From contig CANQWM010000018.1 in assembly GCA_947627535.1 (NCBI GenBank), positions 1 through 48,634 of the forward strand: a stretch of DNA of 48,634 nucleotides, given 5' to 3'. Shown in pieces: positions 7,812-16,900 of the stretch. The stretch is from an uncultured Acetatifactor sp. (lineage in GTDB: Bacteria; Bacillota; Clostridia; Lachnospirales; Lachnospiraceae). Position 1 is the stretch's first letter, and the number at the start of each line of letters is the position of its first letter. A model generated the notes under the pieces. That model had not been told where the DNA came from. It made no database searches and saw nothing but the letters and a program-made list of their open reading frames with translations. Position numbers and translations under genes: made by a program.

Positions 7812-8437
7812 AGACGGTAGTGTGTGTGTCAGGAGGCGGAACGAATCTGCAGGCTGTTCTGGATGCCATTGACAGCGGCAGGATCACGAACACGCAGATT
7901 GCGGCCGTGATCGGAAACAATCCCGGTGCCAGGGCGCTGGAAAGGGCAGAAAAGCACGGGATTCCCGGGATTGTCATAAGCCCCGGGTCGTATCCGGACA
8001 GAGAGGCCTTTAACGCGGCCTTTACGGAAAAAATGTGCGAGCTGGCGCCGGATCTGATCGTGCTGGCCGGTTTTCTGGTAAGAATTCCGGAAGAGATGGT
8101 GGCAAAGTTCGCCGGACGCATTGTGAATATTCATCCCTCCCTGATCCCTTCCTTCTGCGGCGTCGGCTATTATGGGCTGAAGGTGCATGAGAAGGTTCTG
8201 GAGCGGGGTGTGAAGATTACGGGCGCCACGGTTCATTTTGTAAACGAAGGGATGGATGAGGGACCTATCATCGCCCAGAAGGCGGTGGAGGTCAGAGAGG
8301 ACGATACCCCGGAAACGCTCCAGAGAAGAGTGATGGAGCAGGCGGAATGGATCCTTCTGCCCCAGGTGATTGACGATATCGCAAACAACAGGCTGACAAT
8401 AGAGAACGGAAGGGTAAGGCGGAAAGAGGAAGCATGA
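7805..8437 (+). CDS. purN: Phosphoribosylglycinamide formyltransferase (folate-dependent)
   Basis: Transfers a formyl group from 10-formyltetrahydrofolate to GAR. The 210-residue protein has the nucleotide-binding start VSGGGTNLQAVLDAI (8-22) and the catalytic set N108 and H110 in NIHPSLIPSF and D151 in MDEGPII. The ATG at 7805 overlaps the purM stop; an upstream frame from 7760 would add only non-conserved residues. It overlaps purD by 4 bp (ATGA), a typical coupled operon junction. Confidence 0.95.
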   Translation: MLKTVVCVSGGGTNLQAVLDAIDSGRITNTQIAAVIGNNPGARALERAEKHGIPGIVISPGSYPDREAFNAAFTEKMCELAPDLIVLAGFLVRIPEEMVAKFAGRIVNIHPSLIPSFCGVGYYGLKVHEKVLERGVKITGATVHFVNEGMDEGPIIAQKAVEVREDDTPETLQRRVMEQAEWILLPQVIDDIANNRLTIENGRVRRKEEA

Positions 8438-9711
8438 AGGTATTGATCGTAGGCGGCGGCGGGAGGGAACACGCCATCGCGGTAAGCATGAAGAAGAGCA
8501 GGCGGGTGGAAAAGATCTACTGTGTGCCCGGAAACGCGGGGATAGCGCAGATCGCGGAATGCGAGCCCTCCATCGGCGTCATGGAGTTTGAGAAGATCAT
8601 AGCCTATGCCGAAGAAAAGGCAGTGGATCTGGTATTTGTCGCGCCGGACGATCCCTTGGTGGGAGGACTGACGGATCAGCTGAAGGCGGCGGGCTTTCGG
8701 GTATTCGGCCCGGATCAGAAGGCGGCGGTCCTGGAGGGAAGCAAGGCTTTCTCGAAGGACCTGATGAAAAAATACAACATTCCCACAGCGGCGTATGAGA
8801 CGTTTGACGATCCTCAGAAGGCTCTGGCTTATCTGGAAACGGCGAAAATGCCGATTGTGCTGAAGGCGGACGGTCTTGCGCTGGGAAAGGGCGTGCTGAT
8901 CTGCAATACGCCGGAGGAAGCGAAGGCCGGCGTCAGAGAGATCATGATGGATAAGCATTTCGGGGATGCGGGCAACCGGATGGTGATCGAGGAGTTTTTG
9001 ACGGGCCGGGAGGTATCCGTGCTGGCGTTTGTGGACGGAAAGACGGTGAAGCCCATGACTTCCGCCCAGGACCACAAGCGGGCAAAGGACGGCGACCAGG
9101 GATTAAATACCGGCGGCATGGGGAACTTTTCTCCCAGTCCCTTTTACACCGCGGAAGTGGATGATTTCTGCAGGAAGTATATTTATCAGCCCACTGTCGA
9201 CGCCATGGCGGCAGAAGGAAGAGCGTTTAAGGGCGTTATCTTTTTCGGCCTGATGCTGACGCCGGAGGGGCCGAAGGTTCTGGAGTACAACGCGCGGTTC
9301 GGGGATCCGGAAGCCCAGGTGGTGCTTTGCAGGATGAAGAACGACATTATGGATGTGGTGGATGCCTGCATCGACGGTACCCTCGATCAGGTAGACCTGC
9401 AGTTTGAGGACAATGCGGCGGTCTGTGTTGTTCTGGCAAGCGACGGGTATCCTGTTTCCTATCAGAAGGGCTTTGAGATCACAGGTCTCGAAAAGTTTGA
9501 AGGGAAGGACGATTATTACTGTTTTCATGCGGGAACCAGATTTGATGAAAAGGGGCGTATCGTCACAAACGGCGGCAGGGTTCTTGGTGTTACCGCAAAG
9601 GGGGCGACTCTGAGGGAGGCCAGAGCAAAGGCCTACCAGGCGGCGGAGTGGGTGGACTTTGCCAACAAGTATATGAGGCACGACATTGGAAAAGCCATTG
9701 ATGAGATATAG
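8434..9711 (+). CDS. purD: Phosphoribosylamine-glycine ligase (GAR synthetase)
   Basis: An ATP-grasp enzyme joining phosphoribosylamine and glycine, the second step of purine synthesis. The 425-residue product has the N-terminal GGGGREHAIA motif, the ATP-grasp stretch KADGLALGKGVLIC, the central QDHKRAKDGDQGLNTGGMG region, and LEYNARFGDPEAQ near the metal site. It closes the purE-M-N-D run. purF, purC, purB and purH are absent from the window, and purL is a separate unit 11 kb downstream. Confidence 0.96.
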   Translation: MKVLIVGGGGREHAIAVSMKKSRRVEKIYCVPGNAGIAQIAECEPSIGVMEFEKIIAYAEEKAVDLVFVAPDDPLVGGLTDQLKAAGFRVFGPDQKAAVLEGSKAFSKDLMKKYNIPTAAYETFDDPQKALAYLETAKMPIVLKADGLALGKGVLICNTPEEAKAGVREIMMDKHFGDAGNRMVIEEFLTGREVSVLAFVDGKTVKPMTSAQDHKRAKDGDQGLNTGGMGNFSPSPFYTAEVDDFCRKYIYQPTVDAMAAEGRAFKGVIFFGLMLTPEGPKVLEYNARFGDPEAQVVLCRMKNDIMDVVDACIDGTLDQVDLQFEDNAAVCVVLASDGYPVSYQKGFEITGLEKFEGKDDYYCFHAGTRFDEKGRIVTNGGRVLGVTAKGATLREARAKAYQAAEWVDFANKYMRHDIGKAIDEI

Positions 9712-9771
9712 AGAAAACGTATTTAACGGGGAATCAGAGGGGCGGAGATTTGGAAAGGTGGGATTGATCCT

Positions 9772-10227
9772 ATGGATACAGAAAGACTGCTTCAGCCGGA
9801 AACATATAATATTCCCCGCGTTTGTGTAAAATGCGGCGGAGTGATGATCTTTAAGGGACTTGGCGAGTATCAATGCGAGGACTGCGGTGAACTGGCGTAT
9901 GACGATTACGGCAAGGTCCGCGCCTACATTGAGGAACATAAGGGAGCTACCGCGGCCGAGATCGAAGCCTCTATCGGCGTGTCTCAGAAAACGATCCGCC
10001 GTCTTCTCAGAGAGGGAAGGCTTGAAGTGGCGGAAGGCTCCAGAATGTTTCTGCACTGTGATCTGTGCAACAAGCCGATCCGGTCCGGAAGATTCTGTCC
10101 GGAATGTGAGACCAAAATGCATCGCAATATGGAAGCCAAAGAAAGAGAGAAGCACCAGAAGGGTCTGCACGGTTTCAGTCTCGGGCAGAAGGGTGATGAG
10201 GGACACAAGCGTTTCACGCGGAGCTGA
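9772..10227 (+). CDS. Zinc-ribbon/HTH protein with YvyF-like architecture
   Basis: The 151-residue protein has two four-cysteine zinc ribbons (C18, C21, C35, C38 and C96, C99, C109, C112) around a helix-turn-helix segment (about 57-85, ATAAEIEASIGVSQKTIRRL), and a basic C-terminal tail. The ribbon-HTH-ribbon order, and phrases such as LREGRLEV and NKPIRSGRFCPEC, resemble the Bacillus flagellar-operon protein YvyF (TIGR03826). No flagellar genes are nearby, so the family link does not prove a flagellar role; a DNA-binding or adaptor role is a guess. It is 60 bp after purD and 29 bp before the SH3 gene, with a ribosome site GGAAAGGTGGG. Confidence 0.6.
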   Translation: MDTERLLQPETYNIPRVCVKCGGVMIFKGLGEYQCEDCGELAYDDYGKVRAYIEEHKGATAAEIEASIGVSQKTIRRLLREGRLEVAEGSRMFLHCDLCNKPIRSGRFCPECETKMHRNMEAKEREKHQKGLHGFSLGQKGDEGHKRFTRS

Positions 10228-10256
10228 CGCGCAGACGGGAGAGAAAGGAAGAGGTT

Positions 10257-11684
10257 ATGAAAAAGACCAAAGAGTTGCAGGAGTTACATGCAGGAAGGCT
10301 GCTTTATAAGGCGGCGCTTACAGCCGGGGTTGTGCTGTGCGTGATGCTGATTTGGGGATGTTTTTCTCTGGTAGGCCATGCGGAAAGCACGGCGAAGATC
10401 ACTTCCAGCGGCGGCGCAAAGGTACGCAGTTCTGCAAGCACCAGTGCTGGCGTTGTGACAAGCTATCCGAAGGACACGGTCATAACGATCAACGGACAGG
10501 TACAGGGCAGCGACGGCTACACCTGGTACGAGGTCTGGGCGGATGCCGACACGGTGGGATATATCCGTTCGGATCTGGTACAGATCACGGACGGTTCCAC
10601 GCCGCCTGCGGTTACGCTGAATCCCCAGGCGTCGGAGACACCGCAGACTTCGACTGGCACGAACCTGCCTGCGGCGCAGGTGAGCCAGGTCAATCCCGTC
10701 AGCGCCACTGTGGCGAAGGATAACAGCAGGATCCGCAGCAATGCATCTACCAGCGGTGAAATTGTGATCTTTGCCAAAAGCGGTCTTGCGCTGACCGTGA
10801 CCGGGCAGGCGGCCAGTCTGGACAATGACGGGAAAACGTGGTATCAGGTGACGTTCCTTGACAACAATGCGGAAAAGACGGGATTTATCAGGGAAGACTG
10901 CATCACCCTGTCCGGGGAGGTGACGCCTTATACGGATCCGGCGGAGAACCCTGATACAAATGAGGAGCCGGTGGAAACGCCGGAGACGCCTGAGGTGACG
11001 GAGCAGCCGGAGGAAACGAAAGCATACGACACCTACGAGCAGGACGGAAAGTGGTATGTACATACGCCGGAAAACACAGCCTACGACATTCAGGCGCTGT
11101 TAAACTTAAACGATTCGGTAGGGGATCTGACGAATACGCAGAAGAGACTGAAGTCCCAGAAGATCGTGATCGTCATTCTGGTATTTCTTTTGATCGCTGC
11201 GGCAGGCGCGATAGGCTACCTGATCTATAAGCTCAGGGATATGATGGATTCCGCTTACTTTAACGCGGTGGAGAATGAGACGCTGCGCAGGAGGAGCGCA
11301 CAATCCGGACAAAATGGCCGGGTGATGCAGAGAGCCGGCACAGACAAAAAGGGAGCGCCCCAGAGGCCCCAGGGTCAGCGCCCGGCAGGAGCGTCCCAGG
11401 GCCAGCGCCCGGCGGGAGCGCCTCAGGGTCAGCGTCCCGCGGGAGCACCTCAGGGCCAGCGCCCGGCGGGAGCACCCCAGGGCCAGCGTCCCGCGGGAGC
11501 ACCTCAGGGTCAGCGTCCCGCAGGAGCACCCCAGGGTCAGCGCCCGGCAGGAGCACCCCAGGGTCAGCGCCCTGCAAGTCCTCAGAGTCAGGGATCTGTA
11601 AAAGCCCAGCCTAAGAATTTTATGGCGGAAGAGGATGAGTTTGAGTTTGAATTCCTGAACTATGACGGGGAAGACGAAAAATAA
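10257..11684 (+). CDS. Membrane SH3b-domain protein with a repetitive proline-rich tail
   Basis: A 475-residue envelope protein. A first membrane segment (about 18-40) leads to two bacterial SH3 domains outside the cell (about 46-108 and 150-218; both show the pattern of variable spacing, KVRSSAS or RIRSNAS, then WYEV or WYQV). An acidic, proline- and threonine-rich linker follows, then a second membrane segment (about 300-325), and a cytoplasmic tail with eight copies of GQRPAGAPQ ending in an acidic FEFEFLNYDGEDE end. SH3b domains usually bind cell-wall peptides. The tail repeat suggests a flexible tether or a platform for partners. A GGAAGAGG ribosome site precedes the ATG, and a terminator follows at 11709. 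Confidence 0.75.
   Translation: MKKTKELQELHAGRLLYKAALTAGVVLCVMLIWGCFSLVGHAESTAKITSSGGAKVRSSASTSAGVVTSYPKDTVITINGQVQGSDGYTWYEVWADADTVGYIRSDLVQITDGSTPPAVTLNPQASETPQTSTGTNLPAAQVSQVNPVSATVAKDNSRIRSNASTSGEIVIFAKSGLALTVTGQAASLDNDGKTWYQVTFLDNNAEKTGFIREDCITLSGEVTPYTDPAENPDTNEEPVETPETPEVTEQPEETKAYDTYEQDGKWYVHTPENTAYDIQALLNLNDSVGDLTNTQKRLKSQKIVIVILVFLLIAAAGAIGYLIYKLRDMMDSAYFNAVENETLRRRSAQSGQNGRVMQRAGTDKKGAPQRPQGQRPAGASQGQRPAGAPQGQRPAGAPQGQRPAGAPQGQRPAGAPQGQRPAGAPQGQRPAGAPQGQRPASPQSQGSVKAQPKNFMAEEDEFEFEFLNYDGEDEK
11373..11585 (+). repeat. 27-bp tandem coding repeat, 8 copies
   Basis: Seven full 27-bp units and one partial unit encode GQRPAGAPQ (the first copy ends ASQ, the last is GQRPASPQ). Synonymous third-base differences separate most units (for example GGT/GGC and CGC/CGT), so the copies are not recent identical duplications, or selection keeps the peptide. 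Confidence 0.95.
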
Positions 11685-11708
11685 GCTGATAAATGGAATA
11701 AAGAGGAA

Positions 11709-11748
11709 GGGGAGAGGATACGCTTAAACGGGCAGCCTCTCCCTTTTT
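11709..11748 (+). terminator. Intrinsic terminator after the SH3 gene
   Basis: GGGAGAGG (11710-11717) pairs with CCTCTCCC (11736-11743), with an 18-nt loop and a TTTTT run. It separates the SH3 gene from the GntR-clpC unit. Confidence 0.7.
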
Positions 11749-11751
11749 CGG

Positions 11752-11778
11752 TTGACAGAAGAGGATGGCTGTTATAAT
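11752..11778 (+). promoter_or_regulatory. Probable promoter of the GntR-clpC unit
   Basis: TTGACA (11752-11757) and TATAAT (11773-11778) are perfect consensus boxes, with a short 15-bp spacer. The short spacer may make it dependent on an activator or weak without one. No CtsR-type repeat (GGTCAAA) was seen. Confidence 0.6.
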
Positions 11779-11830
11779 ATGGATATAACAACAGGGGGCG
11801 GCGGAAAGCCCCGGCAGAAAAAGAGGGAGT

Positions 11831-12199
11831 ATGATCATTGAGATTGATTTCAACAGTGATGAGGCGATTTATCTTCAGCTGCGCAACCAGATCATTATGG
11901 GGATTGCCACCTCTCAGTTTCAGGAGGGGGATTCTCTTCCCAGTGTGCGTCAGCTTGCCGAGCTGGTCGGTATCAATATGCATACCGTGAACAAGGCGTA
12001 TACCGTCCTGAAGCAGGAGGGGTTTGTGAAGGTGGACCGCAGGCGCGGAGCTGTCATTGCGGTGGACGCGGACAGGGCCCGTACCCTGACGGGACTCAGG
12101 AAACAGCTGCAGCTCATTCTGGCTGAGAGCAGCTGCAGGAATATTTCCAAAGAAGAGATACATGAGCTGATTGAGGAAATTTACGAAGAATATCGGTGA
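11831..12199 (+). CDS. GntR-family regulator, YtrA subfamily
   Basis: The 122-residue DNA-binding protein has a winged helix-turn-helix typical of GntR proteins (about 10-72): IYLQLRNQIIMGIA, EGDSLPSVRQLAELVGIN, HTVNKAYTVLKQEG. A short helical tail (80-122) replaces a ligand domain, which marks the YtrA type, usually a repressor of neighbouring transport genes. Here the neighbour is clpC, 44 bp downstream, not a transporter, and no ctsR, mcsA or mcsB is present. It may therefore control clpC, itself, or both (inferred). An AGAGGGAG ribosome site precedes the ATG. Confidence 0.85.
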   Translation: MIIEIDFNSDEAIYLQLRNQIIMGIATSQFQEGDSLPSVRQLAELVGINMHTVNKAYTVLKQEGFVKVDRRRGAVIAVDADRARTLTGLRKQLQLILAESSCRNISKEEIHELIEEIYEEYR

Positions 12200-12243
12200 G
12201 CGCGCGGACAGACCGGCCGACGCGCTTTGGACAGGAGGAAAAA

Positions 12244-14682
12244 ATGCAGTCACAGTTTACCGACAGGGCCAGGGAGGCCCTGAATCTTGCGGCAAAATGC
12301 GCAAGAAGCCTGAAACAGGGCTATGTGGGCACCGAACATATTCTGGTGGGATTGTTGAAAGAACCCGGTGGAGTGGCGCACAAGGTGCTGGTGGACAACG
12401 GAGTGGACATATCCCAGGTTCAGGAAATGATCCGGGAGCTGATCGCTTTTGAGAGCGGCGTGAGCCTGCGGGAGCGGGAAGGATATTCCCCCAGGGCACA
12501 GAAGGTTTTGGAGGAGGCCCACAAACAGGCTGCCCGGTTCGGGCAGAAGGCCACAGGCACCGAGCATCTTCTGATGGCGTTGATCAAGGAAGGGGAAAAT
12601 GTGGCCGTCCGCCTTTTGAACACCATCGGCGCCAATGTACAGAAGATCTATGTGGACACGCTGACTGCCATTGGACAGGATGGCAATCTGTACAAGGAGG
12701 ATTTGGGAAGAAGGCCTGCCGGCAGACAGAAGCAGACCACTCTTAGCCAGTACAGCAGAGACCTGACGGCCCTTGCAAGGGAAGGAAAGCTTGACCCTGT
12801 CATCGGCAGGGAGGACGAGATCCGCAGGCTGGTACAGATCCTGAGCCGCCGTACCAAGAACAACCCCTGTCTCATCGGGGAGCCCGGCGTGGGAAAAACC
12901 GCTGTGGTGGAGGGGCTGGCCCTTCGGATCGTGGAGGGAAAGGTGCCCTTTACCGTGAAGGATAAGCGCGTTCTCACGCTGGATCTGTCCGGAATGGTGG
13001 CAGGCAGCAAGTACAGGGGTGAATTTGAGGAGCGCATCAAGAAGGTCATCCGGGAGGTCATAGACGACGGCAACGTAATCTTGTTCCTGGATGAACTGCA
13101 CACGCTGATCGGGGCAGGCGGGGCGGAAGGGGCTATCGACGCCTCCAATATCCTGAAGCCTTCTCTGGCGCGGGGAGAGCTGCAGATGATCGGCGCAACC
13201 ACCATCGCCGAGTACAGGAAATATATTGAGAAGGATGCGGCTCTGGAGCGGCGGTTTCAGCCTGTCAATGTGGAGGAGCCGACGGAGGAGGAAACCGTCC
13301 GAATCCTGGAGGGCATCAAGGGCAGGTATGAGGAGCACCACCAGGTAACGATCACCAGCGAAGCGGTGGAGGCGGCGGTAAGGCTTTCCGCCCGGTACAT
13401 CAATGACAGGAACCTTCCTGACAAGGCGATCGATCTGATTGACGAGGCGGCGGCCAGCGCGAGACTGCGCACCATGGATCTGCCTGATAAGCAGAAAGAG
13501 CTTTTGGACCAGATAAAGAAGATGGATCAGCAGATCGAGCGCTCCATCCGTATGGAGGCATTCACCCAGGCGGCGGAGATCAAGCGCAGCCAGGACGATC
13601 TGGTAAAAAAATATCAGCGGATGGTAAAACGGCTGGAGAATCAGGAGACCAATAAGCGCTATACCGTGGGAGAGAACGAGATCGCCGAGGTTGTGGCAAT
13701 GTGGACCAGGATTCCGGTGCAGAAGCTGGCGCAGAAGGAAAGTGAGCGGCTGCTTAAACTGGAGGGCATTCTGCACAGGCGCGTCATCGGCCAGGAGGAG
13801 GCTGTGGCGGCGGTGGCGAAAGCCATGCGAAGGGGCAGGGTAGGGCTGAAGGACCCCAAGCGGCCCATCGGTTCTTTTCTGTTTCTGGGACCCACCGGCG
13901 TGGGAAAGACGGAGCTTTCCAAGGCGCTGGCGGAGGCGATGTTCGGCTCCGAGGACGCTATTATCCGGGTAGATATGTCGGAATATATGGAAGGACATTC
14001 GGTGTCCAAGATGATCGGTTCCCCGCCCGGCTATGTGGGATTTGAGGAAGGGGGGCAGCTCAGCGAGAAGGTGCGGCGCAACCCTTATTCCGTGGTGCTG
14101 TTCGACGAGATCGAAAAAGCCCATCCGGATGTGTTCAATATTCTGCTGCAGGTGCTGGACGACGGCCATATCACGGATTCCAAGGGCCGCAAGGTCAGCT
14201 TTAAGAATACTGTGCTGATTATGACCTCCAACGCGGGAGCCCAGAGGATCGTGGATCCCAAGAACCTCGGTTTTGCCGCGGGAAGCGATGCAAAGCGGGA
14301 CTATGAGAAGATGAAGGCCGGCGTCATGGAAGAGGTCAAAAAGAGCTTTAAACCGGAGTTTGTCAACAGGATTGATGAGATCATTGTGTTCCACCAGCTG
14401 ACAGACGAGAATATGAAGGCCATTGTGAATCTGCTGGCTTCCGACCTCTATAAGCGGTGCGAGACACAGATGGGGATCAAGCTGTCGCTCACATCCTCCC
14501 TGCGGGAGCATCTGGTGGAGAAATACGCGGACAAAAAGATGGGGGCAAGACCTTTAAAGCGCGCCATACAGTCCGTTGTGGAGGACGCGTTGGCGGAGGA
14601 GATTCTGCGGAAGAAGATTCAGCCGGGAGATACGGTGGCGGCAGGGTTTAAGAACGGAAAGGTGACATTTACGGTAAAGTGA
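12244..14682 (+). CDS. clpC: ATP-dependent Clp protease ATPase subunit ClpC
   Basis: An 812-residue HSP100 unfoldase that feeds proteins to ClpP. Domains: two Clp_N repeats (about 1-145), first AAA+ module with Walker A GEPGVGKT (212-219) and Walker [10 protein letters not shown], a UVR-like coiled middle segment (about 415-460), second AAA+ module with Walker A GPTGVGKT (549-556) and [11 protein letters not shown], and the ClpP-binding loop LGF (675-677). The frame is open from 12196, but [11 protein letters not shown] at 12244 is the family start and follows ACAGGAGG. The usual partners ctsR, mcsA and mcsB are missing beside it; a GntR regulator takes that place. Confidence 0.95.
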   Translation: MQSQFTDRAREALNLAAKCARSLKQGYVGTEHILVGLLKEPGGVAHKVLVDNGVDISQVQEMIRELIAFESGVSLREREGYSPRAQKVLEEAHKQAARFGQKATGTEHLLMALIKEGENVAVRLLNTIGANVQKIYVDTLTAIGQDGNLYKEDLGRRPAGRQKQTTLSQYSRDLTALAREGKLDPVIGREDEIRRLVQILSRRTKNNPCLIGEPGVGKTAVVEGLALRIVEGKVPFTVKDKRVLTLDLSGMVAGSKYRGEFEERIKKVIREVIDDGNVILFLDELHTLIGAGGAEGAIDASNILKPSLARGELQMIGATTIAEYRKYIEKDAALERRFQPVNVEEPTEEETVRILEGIKGRYEEHHQVTITSEAVEAAVRLSARYINDRNLPDKAIDLIDEAAASARLRTMDLPDKQKELLDQIKKMDQQIERSIRMEAFTQAAEIKRSQDDLVKKYQRMVKRLENQETNKRYTVGENEIAEVVAMWTRIPVQKLAQKESERLLKLEGILHRRVIGQEEAVAAVAKAMRRGRVGLKDPKRPIGSFLFLGPTGVGKTELSKALAEAMFGSEDAIIRVDMSEYMEGHSVSKMIGSPPGYVGFEEGGQLSEKVRRNPYSVVLFDEIEKAHPDVFNILLQVLDDGHITDSKGRKVSFKNTVLIMTSNAGAQRIVDPKNLGFAAGSDAKRDYEKMKAGVMEEVKKSFKPEFVNRIDEIIVFHQLTDENMKAIVNLLASDLYKRCETQMGIKLSLTSSLREHLVEKYADKKMGARPLKRAIQSVVEDALAEEILRKKIQPGDTVAAGFKNGKVTFTVK

Positions 14683-14693
14683 CGCTTACGAAA

Positions 14694-14736
14694 AAAGCGG
14701 CGTTTCAGGCAGGGCGGCGCCCTTTTGAAGCCGCTT
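14694..14736 (+). terminator. Possible terminator after clpC
   Basis: AAGCGGC (14695-14701) pairs with GCCGCTT (14730-14736). Inside it GGGC-GGC-GCCC is followed by TTTT. The outer arm overlaps the -35 box of the next promoter. Stability is uncertain. Confidence 0.35.
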
Positions 14737-14763
14737 GCACAGCGGCCTGATTACTGCTATAAT
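14735..14763 (+). promoter_or_regulatory. Promoter of the 14817 gene and radA
   Basis: TTGCAC (14735-14740), 17-bp spacer, TATAAT (14758-14763), about 54 bp before the ATG at 14817. Confidence 0.65.
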
Positions 14764-14816
14764 GAAATGGCAGCGGAAACGGATTCCGACTGCAGAAGAA
14801 CAGGAGGAAAACACAC

Positions 14817-15230
14817 ATGGCAGTTGTGAAGGAACTGCTCCGCAGCGAAGCGGACGGCACAATCAGCTTTGGGAATCACATGTTGGAGAAAAAGGCGAAG
14901 CTGGAGGATTTTGAACATGCCGGCGACCTGCTGAAGGTCAAAACCTGCCGGGAGATCACGAAGCTGGAGAAAAACGGTATGTTTCTGTATGAATCCGTAC
15001 CCGGTACAAGCGTTGTCAACTTCGCGGAAAAGGAAAACGGAGTGGAGTTTGTTGTAGAGGGCAGCGAAGACGCCCAGATCACGGTGGGACTCATGGACGA
15101 CACGGAGTATGAGGTGTTCATCGACGGGAAGAGCGTGGGAACGATGAAGACCGGACTGGGCGGAAAGCTTTCTCTGAGTGTGGAGCTGGAGGCTGTCGGT
15201 GAGGTGACCGTAAAAGTGGAGCAGGTCTGA
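14817..15230 (+). CDS. Conserved Lachnospiraceae protein of unknown function
   Basis: A 137-residue acidic protein, start MAVVKELLRSEADGTISFGN, rich in beta-strand-like alternation, with no signal peptide or membrane span. The C-terminal part (TEYEVFIDGKSVGTMKTGLGGKL) resembles a small beta-sandwich. I recall similar proteins in databases under the name endosialidase, but nothing here shows a sugar-cleaving site, so that name is unsafe. An ACAGGAGG ribosome site precedes the ATG. It ends 4 bp before the radA start, so the two are probably cotranscribed. Confidence 0.7.
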   Translation: MAVVKELLRSEADGTISFGNHMLEKKAKLEDFEHAGDLLKVKTCREITKLEKNGMFLYESVPGTSVVNFAEKENGVEFVVEGSEDAQITVGLMDDTEYEVFIDGKSVGTMKTGLGGKLSLSVELEAVGEVTVKVEQV

Positions 15231-15234
15231 GCAA

Positions 15235-16617
15235 ATGGCAAAGGGTAAGACATCCACGGTTTTTTTCTGCCAGAATTGCGGCTATGAATCCGCAAAGTGG
15301 ATGGGACAGTGTCCCGGCTGCAAGGAATGGAACAGCTTTGTGGAGGAGACGGTAAACAAATCGCCCTACGGGACCATGAACCCTGCACAGGGGGCGGCTC
15401 GCGGGGCTGGACAGTCCCAGCCCTGTATACTCTCCGGGATACAGGCCCGGAGCGAAGACAGAATCTCTACCGGGATCGGTGAGCTTGACAGGGTGCTGGG
15501 CGGAGGAATCGTCAGGGGCTCGCTGACTCTGGTGGGCGGCGATCCCGGCATCGGCAAGTCTACCCTGCTTTTGCAGGTGTGCCGCAGCCTTTCCGAGGGG
15601 GACCAGAACATTCTGTATATTTCCGGTGAGGAATCGCCTGCCCAGATCAAAATGAGGGCTGACAGGATCGGTCAGTTTACGGACCGGATGCTGCTGCTGT
15701 GCGAGACAAATCTGGATGTGATAGCGGAGGTGATCCGGACCCGGAAGCCCCAGACAGTGGTAATCGACTCCATCCAGACCATGTACTGCGAGAGCGTCTC
15801 CGCGGCCCCGGGCAGCGTCTCCCAGGTCAGAGAGGCCACGGGTGTCCTGCTGCAGCTGGCAAAGGGGCTGGGGGTATCGGTCTTTATCGTGGGCCATGTG
15901 ACCAAGGAAGGCACGGTTGCCGGGCCGAGGGTTCTGGAGCATATGGTGGATGCGGTCCTGTATTTTGAAGGCGACAGGTACGCTTCCTATCGGATCTTGC
16001 GGGGCGTAAAGAACCGGTTTGGCTCTACCAACGAGATCGGCGTGTTTGAAATGCGGGAACAGGGGCTGACCGAGGTGCGGAATGCGTCGGAATACATGCT
16101 GAGCGGCAGACCTGAGGATGCCAGCGGGTCGGTGGTGGCCTGTACGATGGAGGGGACGCGGCCCCTGCTGGTTGAGATTCAGGCGCTGGTATGCCACAGC
16201 AATTTCGGCATTCCGAGAAGACAGACTACGGGAACGGATTTTAACCGTGTGAATCTTCTGATGGCGGTGCTGGAGAAGCGGTCGGGGGTGCAGCTTGCCG
16301 CCTGCGACGCTTATGTAAACATTACGGGCGGGATGAAGATCCAGGAGCCTGCTGTAGATCTTGGGATTGTTCTGGCGGTGCTTTCCAGCTTTAAAAACCG
16401 GGCGCTGCCCCCTAAACTGGCGGCCTTCGGTGAAGTGGGGCTCAGCGGAGAGGTACGGGCCGTGAGCCAGGCCAGGCAGCGTGTCGCAGAGGCGGAAAAG
16501 CTGGGCTTTCAGACCTGCATCGTTCCGCAGGTATGCGCGGAGGACTGCAGGAAAAACAGCGGGATCGAGATTGTGGGCGTCCGTTCCGTGCAGGAGTTGA
16601 TAGAACGGGTTTTCTGA
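15235..16617 (+). CDS. radA: DNA repair protein RadA
   Basis: A 460-residue branch-migration and recombination helper related to RecA and Lon. It has a four-cysteine zinc finger (C12, C15, C26, C29), a RecA-like ATPase with Walker A GGDPGIGKST (101-110), the family signature KNRFG (259-263), and a Lon-protease-like C-terminal domain (about 290-460). It acts on DNA in the cytoplasm to process recombination intermediates. The start at 15235 is the only one placing the zinc finger near the N-terminus. It lies directly after the small 137-residue gene and before tRNA-Trp. Confidence 0.96.
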   Translation: MAKGKTSTVFFCQNCGYESAKWMGQCPGCKEWNSFVEETVNKSPYGTMNPAQGAARGAGQSQPCILSGIQARSEDRISTGIGELDRVLGGGIVRGSLTLVGGDPGIGKSTLLLQVCRSLSEGDQNILYISGEESPAQIKMRADRIGQFTDRMLLLCETNLDVIAEVIRTRKPQTVVIDSIQTMYCESVSAAPGSVSQVREATGVLLQLAKGLGVSVFIVGHVTKEGTVAGPRVLEHMVDAVLYFEGDRYASYRILRGVKNRFGSTNEIGVFEMREQGLTEVRNASEYMLSGRPEDASGSVVACTMEGTRPLLVEIQALVCHSNFGIPRRQTTGTDFNRVNLLMAVLEKRSGVQLAACDAYVNITGGMKIQEPAVDLGIVLAVLSSFKNRALPPKLAAFGEVGLSGEVRAVSQARQRVAEAEKLGFQTCIVPQVCAEDCRKNSGIEIVGVRSVQELIERVF

Positions 16618-16659
16618 GAACAGCCGTGGGTGCGGTGAAGCAATCTTCTGAAAAATCTG

Positions 16660-16688
16660 TTGCACAGCTGAAAAAACTGTGTTATAAT
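16660..16688 (+). promoter_or_regulatory. Promoter of tRNA-Trp
   Basis: TTGCAC (16660-16665), 17-bp spacer, TATAAT (16683-16688), 29 bp before the tRNA. Confidence 0.65.
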
Positions 16689-16717
16689 AGCTTTCGTCGG
16701 TGGTAAAACGCAGACAC

Positions 16718-16788
16718 AGGGGAATAGTACAGTGGTAGTGCGGCGGTCTCCAAAACCGTAAACGGGAGTTCGAGCCTCTCTTCCCCTG
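16718..16788 (+). tRNA. tRNA-Trp (anticodon CCA)
   Basis: A 71-nt cloverleaf: acceptor AGGGGAA/TTCCCCT, D stem GTAC/GTGC, anticodon stem GCGGT/ACCGT with loop CTCCAAA (anticodon CCA at 16750-16752), T stem GGGAG/CTCTC with TTCGAGC, discriminator G. The 3' CCA is not encoded. It has its own promoter and terminator. Confidence 0.95.
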
Positions 16789-16797
16789 CTGGATAAG

Positions 16798-16839
16798 GAT
16801 CTGAAGACAGCCGTAAAACGGCGGTTCAGGTCCTTTTTT
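16798..16839 (+). terminator. Intrinsic terminator after tRNA-Trp
   Basis: GGATCTGAA (16798-16806) pairs with TTCAGGTCC (16824-16832) with one wobble; an inner GCCGT/ACGGC stem extends it, and a T-rich run follows. Confidence 0.8.
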
Positions 16840-16900
16840 ATTTCCGGAGGGCCGGAAACGGAAGGATTGGCCGGGCAGCGCCGGCAGAAGGAGGATTCGG

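Noticed and set aside
11373..11585. Possible CRISPR-like repeats
   Set aside because: Repeats are in frame, coding and without spacers.
12250..14511. 753-codon open frame antisense to clpC
   Set aside because: Same reason: mirror of a certain gene, composition unlike a real protein.
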